Below, piece by piece: positions 13,451 to 23,100 of a DNA stretch of 36,130 nucleotides; within the stretch, counting starts at the first letter, position 1, and each line of letters opens with the position of its first letter. The DNA comes from Mesostigma viride (lineage: Eukaryota > Streptophyta > Mesostigmatophyceae > Mesostigmatales > Mesostigmataceae). The position numbers and the translations under genes were made by a program. A model generated the notes under the pieces. The model was not told the DNA's origin. It was given only the letters and a program-made list of their open reading frames with translations, and did no database searches. Location of the stretch: contig RPFO01001516.1 in assembly GCA_009746045.1 (NCBI GenBank), positions 1-36,130 on the forward strand, in the 5' to 3' direction.

Positions 13451-15602
13451 GGCCGCGGTGCCGCACCTCGGCGCAGGTTTTTTCAGCTGTGCATGGAGAA
13501 AAAAACGTGTCTCAATCCAGGAACCCCCGTCGGTTCATCATGTCAGCCTAGAAAACTGGAGCGGTGGAGCCACAACTAACGGGAAAGCCGCATTCAAATT
13601 CGCCTAGCCCACGGGTCACAATTGGCCGACAGGTAGATGCAGCCAGCCCCGGGCGTGTCGCAGACAGTAATCACTACCGTAGGCCGCGGTGCCGCACCTC
13701 GGCGCAGGTTTTTTCAGCTGTGCATGGAGAAAAAAACGTGTCTCAATCCAGGAACCCCCGTCGGTTCATCATGTCAGCCTAGAAAACTGGAGCGGTGGAG
13801 CCACAACTAACGGGAAAGCCGCATTCAAATTCGCCTAGCCCACGGGTCACAATTGGCCGACAGGTAGATGCAGCCAGCCCCGGGCGTGTCGCAGACAGTA
13901 ATCACAACCGTAGGCCGCGGTGCCGCACCTCGGCGCAGGTTTTTTCAGCTGTGCATGGAGAAAAAAACGTGTCTCAATCCAGGAACCCCCGTCGGTTCAT
14001 CATGTCAGCCTAGAAAACTGGAGCGGTGGAGCCACAACTAACGGGAAAGCCGCATTCAAATTCGCCTAGCCCACGGGTCACAATTGGCCGACAGGTAGAT
14101 GCAGCCAGCCCCGGGCGTGTCGCAGACAGTAATCACAACCGTAGGCCGCGGTGCCGCACCTCGGCGCAGGTTTTTTCAGCTGTGCATGAAGAAAAAAACG
14201 TGTCTCAATCCAGGAACCCCCGTCGGTTCATCATGTCAGCCTAGAAAACTGGAGCGGTGGAGCCACAACTAACGGGAAAGCCGCATTCAAATTCGCCTAG
14301 CCCACGGGTCACAATTGGCCGACAGGTAGATGCAGCCAGCCCCGGGCGTGTCGCAGACAGTAATCACTACTGTAGGCCGCGGTGCCGCACCTCGGCGCAG
14401 GTTTTTTCAGCTGTGCATGAAGAAAAAAACGTGTCTCAATCCAGGAACCCCCGTCGGTTCATCATGTCAGCCTAGAAAACTGGAGCGGTGGAGCCACAAC
14501 TAACGGGAAAGCCGCATTCAAATTCGCCTAGCCCACGGGTCACAATTGGCCGACAGGTAGATGCAGCCAGCCCCGGGCGTGTCGCAGACAGTAATCACTA
14601 CCGTAGGCCGCGGTGCCGCACCTCGGCGCAGGTTTTTTCAGCTGTGCATGGAGAAAAAAACGTGTCTCAATCCAGGAACCCCCGTCGGTTCATCATGTCA
14701 GCCTAGAAAACTGGAGCGGTGGAGCCACAACTAACGGGAAAGCCGCATTCAAATTCGCCTAGCCCACGGGTCACAATTGGCCGACAGGTAGATGCAGCCA
14801 GCCCCGGGCGTGTCGCAGACAGTAATCACTACCGTAGGCCGCGGTGCCGCACCTCGGCGCAGGTTTTTTCAGCTGTGCATGGAGAAAAAAACGTGTCTCA
14901 ATCCAGGAACCCCCGTCGGTTCATCATGTCAGCCTAGAAAACTGGAGCGGTGGAGCCACAACTAACGGGAAAGCCGCATTCAAATTCGCCTAGCCCACGG
15001 GTCACAATTGGCCGACAGGTAGATGCAGCCAGCCCCGGGCGTGTCGCAGACAGTAATCACTACCGTAGGCCGCGGTGCCGCACCTCGGCGCAGGTTTTTT
15101 CAGCTGTGCATGGAGAAAAAAACGTGTCTCAATCCAGGAACCCCCGTCGGTTCATCATGTCAGCCTAGAAAACTGGAGCGGTGGAGCCACAACTAACGGG
15201 AAAGCCGCATTCAAATTCGCCTAGCCCACGGGTCACAATTGGCCGACAGGTAGATGCAGCCAGCCCCGGGCGTGTCGCAGACAGTAATCACAACCGTAGG
15301 CCGCGGTGCCGCACCTCGGCGCAGGTTTTTTCAGCTGTGCATGGAGAAAAAAACGTGTCTCAATCCAGGAACCCCCGTCGGTTCATCATGTCAGCCTAGA
15401 AAACTGGAGCGGTGGAGCCACAACTAACGGGAAAGCCGCATTCAAATTCGCCTAGCCCACGGGTCACAATTGGCCGACAGGTAGATGCAGCCAGCCCCGG
15501 GCGTGTCGCAGACAGTAATCACTACCGTAGGCCGCGGTGCCGCACCTCGGCGCAGGTTTTTTCAGCTGTGCATGAAGAAAAAAACGTGTCTCAATCCAGG
15601 AA
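13451..15602 (-). repeat. 231-bp tandem monomer array of A1 (5' region)
   Basis: About 9.3 near-identical 231-bp units lie directly upstream (minus-strand sense) of the A1 leader. Variants are few: cactaccg/cacaaccg/cactactg and catggag/catgaag. The position and head-to-tail order resemble the promoter monomers of rodent L1 elements. The array ends at TTCCTGGATTGAG (sense), exactly where the A3 array ends. Each unit opens a 72-codon frame on the plus strand, but it is a repeat by-product on the antisense side. Confidence 0.93.
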
Positions 15603-15619
15603 TGTATATATATTCATTG
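15603..15619. other. TA-rich junction with TATATATTCATTG
   Basis: Short (TA)n plus TTCATTG (15607-15619) separates the A1 5' end from the first B copy. It is the same 13-base motif that forms the antisense 3' end of family A, and fits a target-site duplication made when B copies inserted at the A2 3' end. Confidence 0.6.
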
Positions 15620-15887
15620 GGGGCCCCATGGTCGGCGCGGACCTGGACGTCATATTGGCGTCAGCGCTTGTCGGTGGCGCTGACTCGGGCCATGGCTGAC
15701 ATCATGCTCCGCCGTACGCGGGCTGATTTTGCGGTGCAGCAGGGCTATTAGGTTCCTCCCGTTAGGCGTTTCCATTGGTCTTATCGTAGTATAGAGCTTT
15801 GACATGGCTCTGTATATAGGTTTATAGCTGGGCGTTTGCTTTGGTTTGAGTGATTTCACTCTGCTGTAAGTAATTATATTTTTAAAA
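15620..15887 (+). mobile_element. Family B fragment B0a (5'-truncated)
   Basis: The copy starts at GGGCCCCATGG, keeps the last ~43 codons of the B RLE region (to ...TRADFAVQQGY, stop at 15749-15751), and the complete 3' UTR with the GAGTGA/TCACTC hairpin. It ends at ...TAATTATATTTTTAA. Truncation at the 5' end is typical of target-primed reverse transcription. Confidence 0.88.
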
Positions 15888-15900
15888 TATATATTCATTG

Positions 15901-15933
15901 ATTTCACTCTGCTGTAAGTAATTATATTATTAA
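15901..15933 (+). mobile_element. Ultra-short family B copy B0b
   Basis: Only the last ~33 bases of the B 3' UTR are present (ATTTCACTCTGCTGTAAG to TATTATTAA). It is flanked on both sides by TATATATTCATTG (15888-15900 and 15934-15946), which looks like a 13-base target-site duplication. Confidence 0.8.
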
Positions 15934-16149
15934 TATATATTCATTGAGAATGATAGATTACGGAGGTGAGATAGGCATGCAACATAAGGAAAAACCCGAT
16001 AACTGGGAGAATAACCCTGAAGAAATTAATAGTAATCTGACACAGACATCCAAGGATCACGCCAGCGGCACAAGGTACAACTAACTATACATCACAAAAC
16101 TACACGCAGCAACAGCGCTGCCGGCCCACCATGCAGGCCTGGAAGGGAT

Positions 16150-17405
16150 CTAGACCGCATGGGTCGCGACAAAGTCGGCCCGGGTGCGGCGGAATAACAC
16201 ATCAGCCACGGTGCGAGTGAGGGCGAGTGACAGGCGCTGCCGCCAATACGAGGACCACGTGCGGGCCGACCACGGGGCGGTCTGACCCTCGAGGTCGAGG
16301 CGGTCTTCACGGCGCTGGCAGCACTCGTGGAAAAACTCCGCTGTCTTGGGGCCCATGGCCCCGAACTCCTCAAGGACAAAGGGGATGACCCGGTGGGGCC
16401 CCACATTGCCGTAGGAGGCAAACTTGTCGCGCTCAGCCACAGCGGCAGCAGCGCCGGCATCCACAGCCGCCCGGAGGATGTGGCGACCGGAAAGCGGCCG
16501 AGCCACGGAGACATCGATGAGCAGGTGGCAACCCTGCCCGTCGTAGTCAAGCACGGTAATGTCGGGGCGGTGGTTGGGTGAGTAGAGGGCGGCCCCATCC
16601 GCGTCCTCGCACTTGATGGTGGAGTGGGGAAAGACCGACCGAACCATGGCACACACCACCCGGAGGAGAGCGGTATGGAGATAGAGGAACCAGTTCTGGT
16701 TCTGCTGGCCACCCATGCACGCGATGTAGTGCGTCCCAGTAGTATCCAGAGCAAGCCCGCAGCTGCCGCAGGACGCACCCGCCGTGATGAGGGGTTGCGG
16801 GGCAAAGAGCTGGTGGCGGAGAGCGATGGCGTAAAGGGCCGGAACCAGTGTGAACAAAGGGCTCATGGGGAGGGCGCGCAGGAATGCGGACCCCACGCTC
16901 CCCTCAAGGGAAACGGAGTGAAGCCAAGCCTTCCCCTGATCGTTCAAGCTCGCATGCAGACCCATCCAGTCGGCACAGTGTAGTATACCCGCGTAGGTCT
17001 TTTGTTGTTTTTCATGAACGCAGGCAGGGAAGACACTAGGACTGACGACAGTGGACACGCCGGGCGTGCCCCGGGGCAGGCGACGGTGGACGGCCTGAGC
17101 GGGGCGGACGAGGTCGCAAGCCTGCTGGATCCCGAGGTAAGAATCCTGCACAGCCTGCACAAAGGGGAAGGGGGATGGGGTGACCAAGTCGGGAATGGCG
17201 CTGACGGCGCTGGGGACCAACCGGCGGATCTCCGCCCAGGCCTGAGCAACAGAGCCAAGGAAGGCGGCGGGGGCGAGGCGGGCGGCGCGGGTGAGCCCAC
17301 ACCCGCCCATGCGGCAGGGGAGGGTGGCCAAGCGCATGGAGTGAGCTGGCAGGCTAGGGCCGGGGAGGAGCACCTGCAAGGCGGCCTGAATGCGCTCGTC
17401 ATGGC
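16150..17405 (-). pseudogene. A2 C-terminal fragment: post-RT region, CCHC knuckle and RLE
   Basis: The frame is open from the deletion junction (GHDERIQAALQ) to the normal stop at 16150-16152. It includes the zinc knuckle CGSCGLALDTTGTHYIAC and the endonuclease core NHRPDITVLD followed by LLIDVSVARP. It lacks the reverse transcriptase palm, so it could encode at most a nuclease-only product. The reading frame continues upstream into monomer sequence without an ATG in frame, and the first in-frame ATG is internal (MRLATLPCRMGG). Translation is unproven. Confidence 0.8.
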
Positions 17406-17408
17406 CAC

Positions 17409-17822
17409 GAAATTCGCCTAGCCCACGGGTCACAATTGGCCGACAGGTAGATGCAGCCAGCCCCGGGCGTGTCGCAGACAGTAATCACTACTGTAGGCCG
17501 CGGTGCCGCACCTCGGCGCAGGTTTTTTCAGCTGTGCATGGAGAAAAAAACGTGTCTCAATCCAGGAACCCCCGTCGGTTCATCATGTCAGCCTAGAAAG
17601 CTGGAGCGGTGGAGCCACAACTAACGGGAAAGCCGCATTCAAATTCGCCTAGCCCACGGGTCACAATTGGCCGACAGGTAGATGCAGCCAGCCCCGGGCG
17701 TGTCGCAGACAGTAATCACTACTGTAGGCCGCGGTGCCGCACCTCGGCGCAGGTTTTTTCAGCTGTGCATGGAGAAAAAAACGTGTCTCAATCCAGGAAC
17801 CCCCGTCGGTTCATCATGTCAG
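17409..17822 (-). repeat. Partial 231-bp monomer array of A2
   Basis: About 1.8 monomers, both carrying the cactactg variant seen once in A1 (near 14365). The array is fused at AATTCGCCTAGCC to internal coding sequence and ends at (TA)n. Confidence 0.92.
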
Positions 17823-17834
17823 TATATATATATT

Positions 17835-18214
17835 AAGAGTTTTTCCACGAGTAAGAGAGGAGTTTTTCCACGAGTGCTGCCAGCGCCGTGAAGACCGCCT
17901 CGACCTCGAGGGTCAGACCGCCCCGTGGTCGGCCCGCACGTGGTCCTCGTATTGGCGGCAGCGTCTGTCACTCGCCCTCACTCGCACCGTGGCTGATGTG
18001 TTATTCCGCCGCACCCGGGCCGACTTTGTCGCGACCCATGCGGTCTAGATTCCTTCCAGGCCTGCATGGTGGGCCGGCAGCGCTGTTGCTGCGTGTAGTT
18101 TTGTGATGTATAGTTAGTTGTACCTTGTGCCGCTGGCGTGATCCTTGGATGTCTGTGTCAGATTACTATTAATTTCTTCAGGGTTATTCTCCCAGTTATC
18201 GGGTTTTTCCTTAT
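17835..18214 (+). mobile_element. Family A copy A4 (5'-truncated, plus strand), left part
   Basis: The copy holds the last ~63 codons of the A ORF (from FFHECCQRREDRLD to THAV, stop 18046-18048) and the 3' UTR as far as TTTTTCCTTAT. It is interrupted by a 1.7-kb transposon; its last ~50 bases lie at 19918-19967. The 5' junction shows a 16-base direct duplication, AGTTTTTCCACGAG, at 17838-17853 and again near 17860-17875. Confidence 0.88.
17862..18048 (+). pseudogene. A4 RLE C-terminal remnant
   Basis: This is the tail of the A endonuclease region after the catalytic residues (CCQRREDRLDLEG to the stop). It lacks all catalytic motifs and is a dead 5'-truncated copy. Confidence 0.85.
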
Positions 18215-19913
18215 CCCCTAAATGGTCTGGCTGCCGATTTTCCGCCTAAAACTGAGTTACAGCCGACACGTCGGCCCCTTCTCGGGGGACCAAATGCCGC
18301 GAAAACTATTGAGAATTAGGAAACGTTTAGCTGAGAAGATCGAAAGTTTATAATTTTCCTCACAGCATGGTACTAGGGTTTGCATACTTCTGACAAAGTT
18401 ATAGAGGTGTTCTGGCCGGTCAAAGTACTAGGGGTCAGGGTACTTTTTCACGTACAACGTGCATTCCGGAAAACGACGACCTGGCCATGGCGGCTTGCGC
18501 CCACGCATGGCATTTACGTTTTCGTTCGAATTTTCTGACCAAACTCAGGAAATTGATTTTATACGTCCTAAAGATGATACAGGCCAATTTTTGGTTCGCG
18601 GGAATGCCATTTGATAGGTGTCGGCAGCGTTCTTGCTGGAAAAAACTGCGATCAGGCCGGACGATAGAAACGTTGACAGCAATAACTTTCCGGCGTATTT
18701 TAAAGGATATATTGGTTTCTTTGTACTTGTTATGATACCTAGTAGTCGTAAACGTGCAAGGGTGGCCAGAAATCGCCGAATCCAGCGACCATGCTGCACA
18801 ACTTTGGTGTGCCGAAATGCGCCATTTTGCGGCCACCGCCTGGGCCAAGGTAACGCCATCCATGCCTGGTAAAGCTGAGTTATCGTTTTCCTATCGATGT
18901 TTGACGTTTATATATACGTTCTAGCTTGTGTAGCACATTCTTTTTGCATTATTCATGCTCTTTCTTGACCCTGGCCTGGCCCCTTTCTAAAACACCCTTC
19001 TTAGATGCTTCCCTCAGTCAGTTGACCTGCCACAGGGTGATGGTGAAAAGTTTTAGAGGCTGTATGGGTTTGAATACCTCCATATATGTTTGTTATACAT
19101 TTCCCACACACATATTGCATGAGTGTGAGGCAGTTGGCTGGTCTCTGTGGCATCATCAAGCATGTAACCGGTGAGTAGAAGCTTCCCATTGTCAGCATGT
19201 GCCACCAGGTGTGCTGGCCATCACCTGGCAAGCTATAGCAGCTTAGGCCTAGTTTATCCTTGCTAGGGCAAGCTGAAATAGGCTTAAAACCACTAGTTTG
19301 TTGGTGGCTGCCTCCTAGAACGCATGCCTTGCGTAGGGTATCCGTACCACGTTACCTACGTGCATGGACAAGGTGGCACCTGCACATAGGTGCCATGTAA
19401 GGGCAGTGTGATGATGCAGTTATGTTTCCCCATCATTGTGGAAGGGAAATGTATTGTGTGGCATGGTTGGGGGCCATATTAGTAGGTATTAGTAGGTAGT
19501 ATGCCCACTCCTAACCCCTTGGTTGCTTTTTACCACTGGTACCCCTATGGGCTGTACTGGGTGTAACTGCTGGTATACCCACCCAAATGATGACCCCAAT
19601 GGCTCAAACTGTTCAGCAACTAATTGTTTATCATCCCTGAAGTGGTAGGTGCCTAGCTCTTACAACATAATTCAAAATGCACATTCTACCAAAAATGAAA
19701 ACGCTCGTCTTGACCCCCCTGACTTTGACGGCAGTTATACATGGCCTACCCTGCATATATGTAAGGTTGTGATATACCAACCCGAAGGGCAACTCATGGA
19801 CATGCTTGGCCCCCAAGGACAGCCATTGGATATGGGTGGGTTGGATGGCATCTGGTTTGCAAAATTGTGAAGTTACAGCCGATGCATCGGCAGTATTTCT
19901 GCCCATTTAGGGG
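18215..19913. mobile_element. 1.7-kb DNA transposon with CCCCTAAATGG ends
   Basis: The ends are 11-bp perfect inverted repeats CCCCTAAATGG (18215-18225) and CCATTTAGGGG (19903-19913). They are flanked by a 4-bp direct duplication TTAT (18211-18214 and 19914-19917). The same site without insertion, CCTTATGTTGCATGCC, is present as the reverse complement in A1, A2 and A3 (for example 27258-27273). Inside are only short frames, the longest 142 codons on the minus strand (18435-18863), with no recognised transposase, so it is probably non-autonomous. The superfamily is unclear; 4-bp duplications occur in Sola, Chapaev and Academ types. Confidence 0.82.
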
Positions 19914-19967
19914 TTATGTTGCATGCCTCTCTCACCTCCGTAATCTATCATTCTCAATGAATATATA
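19914..19967 (+). mobile_element. A4 3' terminus (right of the transposon)
   Basis: Starting with the second TTAT copy, this is the final segment of family A: GTTGCATGCC, CACCTCCGTAATCTATC, then the small hairpin TCATT-CTC-AATGA and ATATATA. It completes the copy begun at 17835 and abuts the B1 3' end tail-to-tail. Confidence 0.85.
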
Positions 19968-19969
19968 TA

Positions 19970-20103
19970 TTAATAATATAATTACTTACAGCAGAGTGAA
20001 ATCACTCAAACCAAAGCAAACGCCCAGCTATAAACCTATATACAGAGCCATGTCAAAGCTCTATACTACGATAAGACCAATGGAAACGCCTAACGGGAGG
20101 AAC
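19970..20103 (-). other. Family B 3' UTR with terminal hairpin
   Basis: This non-coding tail is shared by B0a, B1, B2 and B3. Close to the end is the hairpin GAGTGA-TT-TCACTC, followed by CTGTAAGTAATTATATTATTAA and TA-rich sequence, with no poly-A. In RLE LINEs such as R2, 3' UTR structure is what the protein recognises for target-primed reverse transcription; that role here is inference. Confidence 0.7.
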
Positions 20104-23100
20104 CTAATAGCCCTGCTGCACCGCAAAATCAGCCCGCGTACGGCGGAGCATGATGTCAGCCATGGCCCGAGTCAGCGCCACCGACAAGCGCTGACGCCAA
20201 TATGACGTCCAGGTCCGCGCCGACCATGGGGCCCGCTGGCCCTCCAGGTCCAGCCGGTCCTCCCGGAGCCGGCAACACTCCTTGAAGAAGGCGGAGGTCA
20301 GGGGCCCCATGGCCCCAAACTCCTCCAGGACAAAGGGCACCACACGATGGTGCCCGACGTCGCCGTAGGCCAGGAGCTTGGCCCGCTCCGCCCGGTCCGC
20401 CGTGTAACCTGCCGTGAGGGAGGCCCCAGCCACGTGGCTAAGAGCCAAGGGCCGCGCCACCGAAACGTCAATAAGCAGATGCCGGCCACCCCCCTCAAAG
20501 TCCAGCACCACGATGTCAGGCCGGTGGTTGGGGGAATAGAAGGCAGCGCCATCCGCATCCTCGGACCGGATGTTCGCGTGGGGGAAAACCGACCGAATCA
20601 TGGCGAGCACCACCGTCAGGAGGACAGTGTGCAAATACAAATACCAATTCTGATTCTGTTGGCCCCCCATGCAGGCAAGGTAGTGAGTCCCCGTGGGATC
20701 CAGCGGCTGCCCACAGCTACCACAAGGCCGCCCGGCCGGAACAAGAGGCTGCGGGGCAAATAGCTGGTGCCGGAGCGCCACCGAGTAGTGGCTGGGAGCC
20801 AAGGCGAATGGGGGGGCCATGGGAAGAGCACGAAGGTACGCCGAGCCCACACTCCGCAAGGAAAGCGAGAACAGCCACGCACGTCCCTGGGCGTTGAGGT
20901 CCGCGAAAAGAGCAATCCAATCAGCCGTGTGCAGAATACCCGCGTAGGTTTTCTGGTGTTTATCGATGACGCGAGCAGGGAATGCGGCGGGAGATTGAAC
21001 GGAGGCGACCGAGGGAGTGCCGCGAGGGAGGTGGCGCTGTACCGCCTGAGCGGCACGGACGGGAGAACAGGCCTGCTGGATCTCAGCATAGGCCTCCTGG
21101 ATGGCGGTGACGAAGGGCAAAGGGCTGCTGGGGTCCAGGAGGTCAGGCGCTGCCGTTGCCAAAAGGGGCAGGAGCCGGCAGCTTTCCGCCCACGACTGAG
21201 CGACGGAGCCCAAAAATGCTGCTGGGGCCAGCCGGGCGGCACGAGTCAGACCGCAGCCACCCATCCGTGCAGGCAGGGAGGCAATGCGAATAGCATGTGG
21301 CGGGAGGTCGGGGCCCGGGACCAGCTGCGCCAAGGCCGACTGGATGCGTTCGTCGTGGCCCTCGGCGGCCAGCCGGACCTGAGCCGGAAGAGCGCCCCGG
21401 AGCCAGTGAACGACGCGAGGGTGAGCGCAAAACCACAGAAGCAGACCCTTGGTCTGCGAATCATGAAGGCGCGCAATCAAGGGCAGTACCTCAGTGCGTG
21501 CCTCGAGGGCGGCCCGCAGAGCATCGATGACAAACGCGGGGTCGCCAACCGGAACGCCGAGGACATCCAACCCATGGAGGCGCTCGTCCCGGCCCAAGAG
21601 CTGGGGCGGAAAGCCGGAGCAATCACCTTGGGGCGAGTACACCGCGCACTTGGCCAGGGTCAACTGGAGGTTGATGTCGGCCACCGCGGTCTGCAGTGCC
21701 AGCAGAGCCGCGGTGGTGTCCGGCACAGGGCCCAGAAGGTAGATATCATCCAAGTAGGCCTGAATAGCGACCGCCGGGTGGGCAGCATGGACCGCTTGGA
21801 GGCAACCCTGGAGGGGGGCGGCAAAGTACAGGGGTCCCAGGGGGTCCCCTTGCTGGGTGCCCGACCGCGACAGCAGGCCGCCGCGAGTGCCGTCCTCCAT
21901 GATGTGAACCAGTTGGCCGGGCTGGCCGTAGCACACGGCTGTCCAAGCGTACAAGTCCTCGAAGGACTCCATGACGGCCGCAAACATGCTGGCGCGGGAC
22001 AGACTGTTGAACGCGTTGTGGCAGTCGACCTTGACGACAGCGTGGGTGGGGTGGGCCTCGAGGTAGGCCTGCACCGAATGGATGAGGATATCCGCCCCGC
22101 CTGGAGTCGTCACCCCCAGCTGGGCCGCCACCGAGGTCTCACCCGCTGCGAGGGGCGGGCAGAAAAAGGCACGGAGCTCGGGCGCCTTTTGGCGGCAGAT
22201 CACTTTGCCCACGAGCTTGCGGAGCACCTCACCGCAGGCGATCGGGCGCACCTTGCCCTCGGGGGGGGCAAGACACCCTTGAGCAGAGCGAGGAGGCGAG
22301 CGCCCGCTAACCACTCGCGCGCAGCGGGAGGAACGCGACCAGCCGCCAGGTCAATGAGGGTGTCAAAGAGAATGTCCTCGCCCCCATGCCCCACCAGGAC
22401 CTCCAAGTGCTCGTAGCGCCAGCCCGACGGCCCGGTAGAGGAAGCCCGCGGGACCGCACGCATCACCTCCAGGAAGCAGTCGCGGTCCAGCCGGAGGGGG
22501 GCCGGCAGGGGGTCCGGCACGGGCAGCTGGAATCCGGGCTCCGCAGGGTGAAGAGCCTCCAAGGCCGCCAGGGTAGCCGCATTGGCGGGGGCCAGCTTGG
22601 CCATTTCCAAGCGGGTCATGGCCCGGCTGAGCTGCCCCTCGCGGACGAGGCGGATGACGTCGGCGGCCACCCGCTCGAAGTTGACCTCCCCCGACAGCCG
22701 GGCCGTGCGCGGGGGCGGCACGCCAAACAGCCCCTCCCAGTCCCCCTGCAGAAAGCGTCGGCAACGGGCAATAACCGCACCCTGGAGGCCGCGCACACCA
22801 CGCCCGAGAGGGGTGAGGAGCAGGCGGGGGGTCACCATGTGCAGTTTAAAGCCCAGCGGGTCGTCCGGAGCGGCGTGCATGCGCCGGAGAGAAACGATTG
22901 CACATTGCGCGAAAAGGCTACGCGCGCGGTGGGGGAGGTCGGTCAGGGTAGACGTCGGGTTGATGGCGCATGCATCCCAGGGAACCGTGTCAAGCCAACG
23001 CCAACTGGCCGAGTAGTCGGGCGGCGGGGGCTGGGAGCCGGTGGGAGCCGAGGCGGGAGGGGGGGAGGGGGCCGGGACTGCTGGCCGGTTGAGGGGCCGT

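Larger units (their letters stand above)
15934..17822 (-). mobile_element. Family A copy A2, internally deleted
   Basis: The copy has an intact A 3' end and 3' UTR, the C-terminal coding third (16150-17405), and then a direct join to 1.8 promoter monomers (17409-17822). The PHD, RING, zinc-finger and catalytic RT segments are missing. It begins, in sense, at CTGACATGATGAACC, 23 bases upstream of the start used by A1 and A3. Keeping both ends makes it a plausible non-autonomous derivative. Confidence 0.88.

Noticed and set aside
13451-15602. CRISPR array
   Set aside because: The repeat unit is 231 bp with no variable spacers, and the context is a eukaryotic retrotransposon.
17409-17822. Monomer blocks as LTRs of an LTR retrotransposon
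   Set aside because: The blocks occur only at the 5' side, in variable copy number. The RT motifs and C-terminal RLE are of the non-LTR type and there is no integrase or protease.
18215-19913. CCCCTAAA / TTTAGGGG as telomeric repeat
   Set aside because: There is only one unit at each end in inverted orientation, and a TTAT duplication with an empty site explains them as transposon termini.
20767-22416. 549-codon plus-strand frame opposite B1 (and similar ones at 28287-29555 and 1606-2406)
   Set aside because: These are shadows of the GC-rich minus-strand RT and RLE coding regions. The recognisable motifs are all on the minus strand.
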